Below, piece after piece: positions 59,410 to 64,000 of a DNA stretch of 64,000 nt. The notes under the pieces were generated by a model, which had not been told where the DNA came from, searched no databases, and saw only the letters and a list, made by a program, of their open reading frames with translations. Source of the DNA: an uncultured Maribacter sp. (lineage in GTDB: Bacteria; Bacteroidota; Bacteroidia; Flavobacteriales; Flavobacteriaceae). Position numbers and translations under genes: made by a program. The stretch spans positions 124,001-188,000 of the forward strand of contig CANNFY010000003.1 in NCBI GenBank assembly GCA_947504045.1, given 5' to 3'. Within the stretch, counting starts at the first letter, position 1. Each line of letters begins with the position of its first letter.

Positions 59410-61161
59410 TTAATTTTCTTTCTCTAAAAGCTGATTTTTATACAACTCTTTATAATATCCACTTATCTTGTTTAGCTCTTTGTGTGTGCCTTCTTGAATT
59501 AGTTTTCCGTCTTCTAAAACAAGAATTTTTGAAGCATTTTTAGCAGAGGAAACTCTATGGCTTACAATAAGTGTAGTTCTGTTTTTTGATGCTTTTTTAA
59601 GGTTGTTTAAAATTTCTTCTTCGGTTTCTGTATCAACAGCCGATAGGCAATCATCAAACAAATAAATATTTGGGTCTTTAAGAAGTGCTCTGGCTATAGA
59701 TACCCTTTGTTTTTGTCCACCGCTTAGGGTAATGCCTCTTTCTCCTAAGATAGTATTATATCCGGCAGAAAAATCGGATATATTTTTATGCACTACAGCT
59801 TTTTTTGCTACACTTATTACTTCTTCATCTGTGGCATTTTCTTTTCCAAATTTAATATTATTATTAATGGTGTCAGAAAAAAGAAAGGCATCTTGTGGTA
59901 CAGCACCAATAGCTTCTCTTAAATTAATTAAGTTGAGCTTGGTTATTGGTTTGTTGTCTATTAGTATTTCTCCTGAAGAAACATCATATAGCCTAGAAAT
60001 TAAATCTAAAATGGTAGATTTTCCAGAACCTGTTTTTCCAATAATAGCTACAGTTTCTCCATTTTCTATGGTAAAAGATATGTTTTTTAAAGCTGTAATG
60101 TTAGTATCTTCATAGGTAAAACTAACATTTTTAAATTCAATCTTACCAGAAATAGGGGTTTGTTTTTGTACGGTGTTGGTAATAGCTGGTTGCTCTTTTA
60201 AAAAAGCATTTATTCTTTTTTGAGAAGCTTCTGCTCTTTGTATAATTGAGGTTAACCAACCAACAATTGCAACTGGCCATGTAAGCATATTTACATAAAG
60301 TATAAATTCTGCAATTAGTCCTACTCCAATTTCTCCGTTTATGTATTGTTTTCCTCCAATATAAATAACAAATAAATTACTAATACCAATTAGTAAAATC
60401 ATAAGAGGAAAAAACCATGCATTTATTTTAGCAAGATTCATGCTTTTTTCTTTTCCCTCTAAAGCTAGTACGCTCAAATTTTCATTAGTTTGAGGTTCTA
60501 AAGAGTACGCTTTAATAACAGATACTCCAGAAAATATTTCTTGTGTAAATGTGGACAATGAGGATAAGTACTCTTGAACAACAGTACTTCTTTTGTGTAT
60601 TATTTTACTTATTTTATAGATTAAAACAGATAAAATAGGTAATGGTAATAAAGTATACGTTGCAAGAACAGGAGCTTTAATAAACATTAATGGTATAAGG
60701 CAAGCAAAAAGAGTTAGTGTTTGCATGCCATACATAATAGCTGGGCCAGAATACATACGAACTTGGTTTACATCCTCGCTAATACGATTCATTAAATCTC
60801 CAGTACGGTTTTGCTTATAAAAATTTAAGCTAAGTTTTTGGTAATGATCAAAAATTTCATTTTTAAGGTCAAACTCTATATATCTAGAAACATTTATTAT
60901 AGTTTGTCTCATTAAAAAAGTAAAAAAGCCAGACAATAAAGCTGCAGCAATAATTATTAATATGTATTGTAATAATAATTCTTCCGATTTCTCTTTGGTA
61001 ATAGCAGAGTTAACTACACTTTCTAATACAGAAATAGATTTATTTACATAAGAAGGTAATACTAACTGAAAAACACGGGCAATTACAGTAATTATAATAC
61101 CTAACAGTAATTTTTTCCAATATTTTTTAAAGTATTTATTTAAATGTTTTAGTTCCTTCAT
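59410..61161 (-). CDS. ABC exporter with fused membrane and ATPase domains (MsbA-like)
   Basis: 583 aa. Six-helix transmembrane domain (1-320), then the ATPase domain: Walker A IGKTGSGKST (about residues 373-382), Q-loop AVPQDAFLF (about 413-421), signature LSGGQKQRVSIARALL (about 475-490), Walker B IYLFDDCLSAVD (about 495-506), H-loop SHR. Half-transporter working as a homodimer, exporting lipids or hydrophobic compounds. The Walker B carboxylate is Asp-Cys rather than the usual Asp-Glu: the catalytic Glu position reads D/C (FDDCLS), which is unusual but seen in some such exporters. A TATCTTTG promoter lies upstream. Confidence 0.92.
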   Translation of the reverse strand: MKELKHLNKYFKKYWKKLLLGIIITVIARVFQLVLPSYVNKSISVLESVVNSAITKEKSEELLLQYILIIIAAALLSGFFTFLMRQTIINVSRYIEFDLKNEIFDHYQKLSLNFYKQNRTGDLMNRISEDVNQVRMYSGPAIMYGMQTLTLFACLIPLMFIKAPVLATYTLLPLPILSVLIYKISKIIHKRSTVVQEYLSSLSTFTQEIFSGVSVIKAYSLEPQTNENLSVLALEGKEKSMNLAKINAWFFPLMILLIGISNLFVIYIGGKQYINGEIGVGLIAEFILYVNMLTWPVAIVGWLTSIIQRAEASQKRINAFLKEQPAITNTVQKQTPISGKIEFKNVSFTYEDTNITALKNISFTIENGETVAIIGKTGSGKSTILDLISRLYDVSSGEILIDNKPITKLNLINLREAIGAVPQDAFLFSDTINNNIKFGKENATDEEVISVAKKAVVHKNISDFSAGYNTILGERGITLSGGQKQRVSIARALLKDPNIYLFDDCLSAVDTETEEEILNNLKKASKNRTTLIVSHRVSSAKNASKILVLEDGKLIQEGTHKELNKISGYYKELYKNQLLEKEN

Positions 61162-61205
61162 GTATTAAAATAAGTACAATTTTATTAAAAAAAAATGCAA
61201 TGCGG

Positions 61206-61213
61206 CAAAGATA
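61206..61213 (-). promoter_or_regulatory. -7 promoter element for the ABC exporter
   Basis: TATCTTTG on the minus strand, exact TAnnTTTG match, 44 bases before the ATG at 61161. Confidence 0.55.
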
Positions 61214-61344
61214 ACTTTTTGCTATGGAAACAAATGTTATAAAATACATAAGATAAATAGAAATCTTGTGTATTGGTTTTAAAATAGATGCTTACTTTTA
61301 CAGTCTAAAAGTTTAACCTATTTTATATTTTAAGTTCTTTAAAC

Positions 61345-62292
61345 ATGCTTACAAGAAGACACATTAGGGTAAAAGTAATGCAAAGCATATATGCCTTGAT
61401 ACAATCTAAAGACGATTCTTTAGAAAAACAGAAAAAATTTTTAGGCGTAAGCATAGAAAATATGTACAGTCTGTACCTATTATTGCTAAGCTTGTTGATA
61501 GAGGTACACCAAATGGCCGAAAATAAATTAAAGCTATCCTCTAAAAAATACTTAGCCGCTACAGGAGAAGAGTTACCTTATAAAGAAAAGTTTGTTGCTA
61601 ATAAATTATTACTTCAATTAGTAAATAATGAACAATTAAAGGAGGAACTAGAAATACGCAAATTAGACAATTGGTATTTGAACGAAGAATATGTTAAGCT
61701 TATTTACAAGAGTATTTTAGAGAGCGAAAAGTATTTAAAATATATGTACTCCAAAGACAATTCTTACGATAAAGATAAAGAGTTGATTGTTGATTTGTTT
61801 AAAGAAATAATTGCTCCAAATGAAAAAATATACGATTATTTTGAAGACGATAAACTTACTTGGGTAGATGATATACCTATAGTAAACACCTATTTACTTA
61901 AACATTTAAAGAAAGCAAAAGAAAATTCTAGAGATGCGTTCTTTTTACCAAGTTTAATTAAAGATGATGAGGATATGCAATTTGCTCAGAAATTATTGTC
62001 AAAAACTTTATTAACAAATGCCGATTTAGAAAAAGAAATTGAAGGAAAAACTCCTAACTGGGATAAAGACCGTATAGCAGATATTGATGCTATTTTAATG
62101 AAAATGGCAATCTGCGAGTTGTTAAACTTTTCTTCTATACCAGAAAAGGTAACTATAAACGAATATTTAGAAATTGCTAAAGAATATTCTACACCAAAAA
62201 GCAGCATTTTTATTAATGGAATTTTAGATAAACTTGTTAAAGAATACAAAAAAGAAGGAAAGCTTAACAAAATTGGAAGAGGACTCTTATAA
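61345..62292 (+). CDS. nusB: Transcription antitermination factor NusB (long type)
   Basis: 315 aa, twice the length of E. coli NusB. MLTRRHIRVKVMQSIYALIQ at the N-terminus is the NusB RNA-binding start. The canonical helical core is in the C-terminal part (NWDKDRIADIDAILMKMAICELLNFSSIPEKVTINEYLEIAKEYSTPKSSIFINGILDKLV, about 239-298). The middle insertion is standard in Bacteroidetes. Binds boxA RNA with S10 and supports rRNA antitermination. Begins a nusB-DUF1573-yajC run. Confidence 0.94.
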   Translation: MLTRRHIRVKVMQSIYALIQSKDDSLEKQKKFLGVSIENMYSLYLLLLSLLIEVHQMAENKLKLSSKKYLAATGEELPYKEKFVANKLLLQLVNNEQLKEELEIRKLDNWYLNEEYVKLIYKSILESEKYLKYMYSKDNSYDKDKELIVDLFKEIIAPNEKIYDYFEDDKLTWVDDIPIVNTYLLKHLKKAKENSRDAFFLPSLIKDDEDMQFAQKLLSKTLLTNADLEKEIEGKTPNWDKDRIADIDAILMKMAICELLNFSSIPEKVTINEYLEIAKEYSTPKSSIFINGILDKLVKEYKKEGKLNKIGRGLL

Positions 62293-62332
62293 AATATTTT
62301 TTAATTTTGTAATAAATAAAAAAACTATCATA

Positions 62333-62809
62333 ATGAAAAAAGTACTATTAATTACCGCTTTATTCTCTGCATTTGCATTTGTTTCTTGTAAAGAAAAAGC
62401 ATCAAGTAAAATAAAAACAGAAAATGTTGCAGTAGCAGCTGAAAGAGACGAAGCTGCAAAAGCTTTACCAATAATGTCTTTTGATAAAGCGGAACATGAT
62501 TTTGGAACAATAGTACAAGGAACGCCACAAGAAACTGTTTTTAAATTTACAAATACAGGAACTGGGCCTTTAATATTAACAAACGCAAAAAGTAGTTGTG
62601 GTTGTACTATTCCAGAGTATCCAAAAAACACACCAATTGCACCAGGAGAATCAGGAGAATTATTAGTTAAATTTAATGGTTCTGGAAGCAATCAAGTAAC
62701 AAAAACTATTACGGTTACTGCTAATACAGAAAAAAAGACTGAAACTTTACGTATTAAAGCATTTGTAAACCCTAAAGGAACTGCAGCAGTAGGACCAACA
62801 GTTAATTAA
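62333..62809 (+). CDS. DUF1573 lipoprotein
   Basis: 158 aa from the ATG at 62333; an earlier in-frame ATG at 62234 would overlap nusB and lacks a signal peptide, so the later one is used. Lipobox FVSC (Cys19). The DUF1573 Ig-like domain covers about 45-150: FDKAEHDFGTIVQGTPQETVFKFTNTGTGPLILTNAKSSCGCTIPEYPK, the CGCT motif being diagnostic. Function unknown. Located between nusB and yajC, as usual in the phylum. Confidence 0.93.
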   Translation: MKKVLLITALFSAFAFVSCKEKASSKIKTENVAVAAERDEAAKALPIMSFDKAEHDFGTIVQGTPQETVFKFTNTGTGPLILTNAKSSCGCTIPEYPKNTPIAPGESGELLVKFNGSGSNQVTKTITVTANTEKKTETLRIKAFVNPKGTAAVGPTVN

Positions 62810-62829
62810 TAAATATTTAAATAAATAGC

Positions 62830-63123
62830 ATGGGTGATATTGGACAGTTTTTGCCAATGATTTTAATTTTTGTAGTCGCATATTTTTTTATGATTAGACC
62901 ACAAATGAAAAGGCAAAAAGACGAACGTAAATTTGCATCAGAATTAAAAAGAGGAGATCGTGTAATTACAAAAAGTGGATTGCATGGTAAAGTGGTAGAT
63001 TTATATGATAAAGATGATTCTTGTGTTATAGAAACCATGGCTGGAAAATTAAAATTTGATCGTTCCGCAATTTCTATGGAAATGAGTAAAAAAATAAATG
63101 CACCTGCGGTAGAGAAAAAGTAA
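62830..63123 (+). CDS. yajC: Preprotein translocase subunit YajC
   Basis: 97 aa. One N-terminal membrane span (about 5-23, FLPMILIFVVAYFFMI), RPQMKRQKDERKF right after it (positive-inside), and the cytoplasmic part GDRVITKSGLHGKVVDLYD. Works with SecDF at the Sec translocon. 20 bases after DUF1573. Confidence 0.95.
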   Translation: MGDIGQFLPMILIFVVAYFFMIRPQMKRQKDERKFASELKRGDRVITKSGLHGKVVDLYDKDDSCVIETMAGKLKFDRSAISMEMSKKINAPAVEKK

Positions 63124-63143
63124 GGTTGTATTTTACATAGTAT

Positions 63144-63172
63144 AAAAAGACCAGCTTTTTGCTGGTCTTTTT
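63144..63172. terminator. Bidirectional rho-independent terminator
   Basis: AAAAAGACCAGC (63144-63155) pairs with GCTGGTCTTTTT (63161-63172) around TTTTT; between the convergent yajC and phospholipase-D genes. Confidence 0.9.
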
Positions 63173-63175
63173 AGT

Positions 63176-64000
63176 TTATAAAATATCTTTTGGTAATATT
63201 TTACGTGTCCAAGTTTTAAGACGTTTGTATTTACTTACTTTACTATCAGGGTTAAAATCTGGCGTAATATGCCAAGAGTTTTCTGGTTTAAATTCTTGCT
63301 CCATGCCTTCTAATACAAATTTTGTAATTTCTTTAGAGTCTATTATGGTAATACACTCTGTGTTTAAGTTAGCACTTCTTGGATCTAAATTAAAAGTTCC
63401 TATTACAGTTGTTTTGCCGTCTATAACCATAGACTTTGCATGTAGGCCAAAGGTAGGTTTGTAGTCTAGTTCTTTTTGTAATTCGCTAGTCATTATTTTG
63501 GTTTGTTCTTCGGCATCTGGTCTAAACTCGTAAATTTGAACCCCCGTTTTTAATAAAGATTGGCGGTCTGTTTGGTAACTACTAAATGCTTCTATATTAT
63601 CTGTAGAAGCTAAACTATTTGTTAAGATTCGGACTTTTACACCGCGATCTACTGCTTCTTTAAAAAGGTTTTTTCCTAGGTCAGAAGTTATTAAATATGG
63701 TGTTTGTATTTCAATACTTTTCTTTGCGTTTTTTACTAATTTTAAAAGCTTACTTGTGGTAATACCGCCACCACCTAAACCGCTTTCGCCATCATTTTTT
63801 CCTGGAAAATCAGAAACAAATGAAACAGAATCTGTCCAAATTAGTTTTTCAGATTCTTTTAAAGAATTAAATACTTGAGGTAAATTTTGAATTTTTGAAC
63901 GTACTTGTGGCCAAAAATTATCTGGGTTACAAGCATATTCATGTAATTTATTAAATCGGTCTTTGTTACTGGCAAATTCGGGTAACTTGTCTGTTAATTT
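63176..64000 (-). CDS. Phospholipase D/cardiolipin-synthase-like protein, C-terminal part (cut by window end)
   Basis: The minus-strand frame is open from base 64000 down to the stop at 63176-63178 (274 residues); the true start lies beyond the window. The second HKD motif is in HAKSMVIDGKTTVIGTFNLDPRS, with the usual Asn and a conserved R. Upstream parts include KSIEIQTPYLI and VKVRILTNSL, typical of PLD-like lipid enzymes. Could be a cardiolipin synthase or a related PLD superfamily hydrolase; the first HKD is not visible. Confidence 0.85.
   Translation of the reverse strand, partial: KLTDKLPEFASNKDRFNKLHEYACNPDNFWPQVRSKIQNLPQVFNSLKESEKLIWTDSVSFVSDFPGKNDGESGLGGGGITTSKLLKLVKNAKKSIEIQTPYLITSDLGKNLFKEAVDRGVKVRILTNSLASTDNIEAFSSYQTDRQSLLKTGVQIYEFRPDAEEQTKIMTSELQKELDYKPTFGLHAKSMVIDGKTTVIGTFNLDPRSANLNTECITIIDSKEITKFVLEGMEQEFKPENSWHITPDFNPDSKVSKYKRLKTWTRKILPKDIL

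Noticed and set aside
63176-63493. Idea that the phospholipase-D gene is a truncated pseudogene starting at 63493
   Set aside because: The same frame stays open from 63493 up to base 64000 with PLD-like sequence, so the gene is simply cut by the window edge.
1-64000. CRISPR arrays, insertion sequences, prophage, rRNA operon, toxin-antitoxin or defence islands
   Set aside because: None seen: no regularly spaced repeats, no transposase, integrase or phage structural genes, no rRNA sequence, and base composition is even along the window.

Overview
The window is AT-rich chromosomal DNA (roughly two-thirds A+T) from a member of the Bacteroidetes, almost certainly a marine Flavobacteriaceae bacterium. 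The evidence is consistent. Promoters carry the Bacteroidetes -7 element TAnnTTTG and there is almost no Shine-Dalgarno use. A CarboxypepD_reg-type TonB receptor and lineage-typical families (DUF1573, DUF3276, DUF4197, DUF6268, DnaJ with a reduced zinc finger) are present. Eukaryote-type glutamine synthetase II sits back to back with glutamine synthetase III. The genus cannot be fixed from this window. No insertion sequence, prophage, CRISPR array, rRNA operon or recognisable defence system was seen; one tRNA (Arg, ACG) is present.

Layout. 1-540: end of a YeeE/YedE transporter gene and a small hypothetical gene. 0.9-4.4 kb: a hexuronate operon (SDR D-mannonate oxidoreductase, uxuA, uxaC) behind a palindromic operator candidate. 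4.5-10.3 kb: an iron/siderophore cluster (PepSY membrane protein, IroE/Fes-like esterase, TonB receptor) divergent from an AraC regulator. 10.3-16.4 kb: a zinc-ribbon membrane protein, tRNA-Arg, a LacI regulator overlapping apt, a DUF885 peptidase-like lipoprotein, two very small genes and a Ca2+/Na+ antiporter. 16.4-24.9 kb: GSII and GSIII, purM, Rieske lipoprotein and apbE, prfA and pyrF. 25-34 kb: hydrolases, a TPR/multi-TM/AraC regulator, purU, an Lrp regulator, MscS and MFS proteins. 34-40.6 kb: DUF1684, then a porin/amtB/PII nitrogen operon, crcB with a small membrane gene, an NTP pyrophosphohydrolase and ilvE. 40.8-44.3 kb: mnmD, a TIGR01777 protein, grpE-dnaJ. 44.5-49.7 kb: a co-oriented run of ABC exporter (NatAB-like), MscS channel, DUF6268 outer-membrane barrel and a sigma-54 activator without a DNA-binding domain. 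49.7-64 kb: PPK2, M28 peptidase, a cyclophilin-FKBP fusion, cspA, peroxiredoxin, a BstA-like DinB protein, CsaA/BASS/PlsC, DUF3276, an MsbA-like exporter, nusB/DUF1573/yajC and a phospholipase-D family gene cut by the window end.

Genes that work together. Ammonium enters through AmtB, is sensed by PII and is fixed by GSII/GSIII. All three promoters of these genes carry a G5/C5 run about 28-31 bases upstream of the -7 element, and an identical 11-mer is shared by the GS and PII regions. The iron cluster looks like use of an ester-type siderophore. Purine and one-carbon metabolism is represented by apt, purM and purU.

Most of the window is ordinary core genome. The less ordinary items are small: a candidate structured RNA at 25890-26056 with a CCUCCU loop, a promoter-to-terminator unit after dnaJ, a 20-codon membrane micro-ORF with its own terminator, a pair of paralogous small membrane proteins, the HTH-less sigma-54 activator, and the shared nitrogen motif. 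No clearly new multi-gene system was found.
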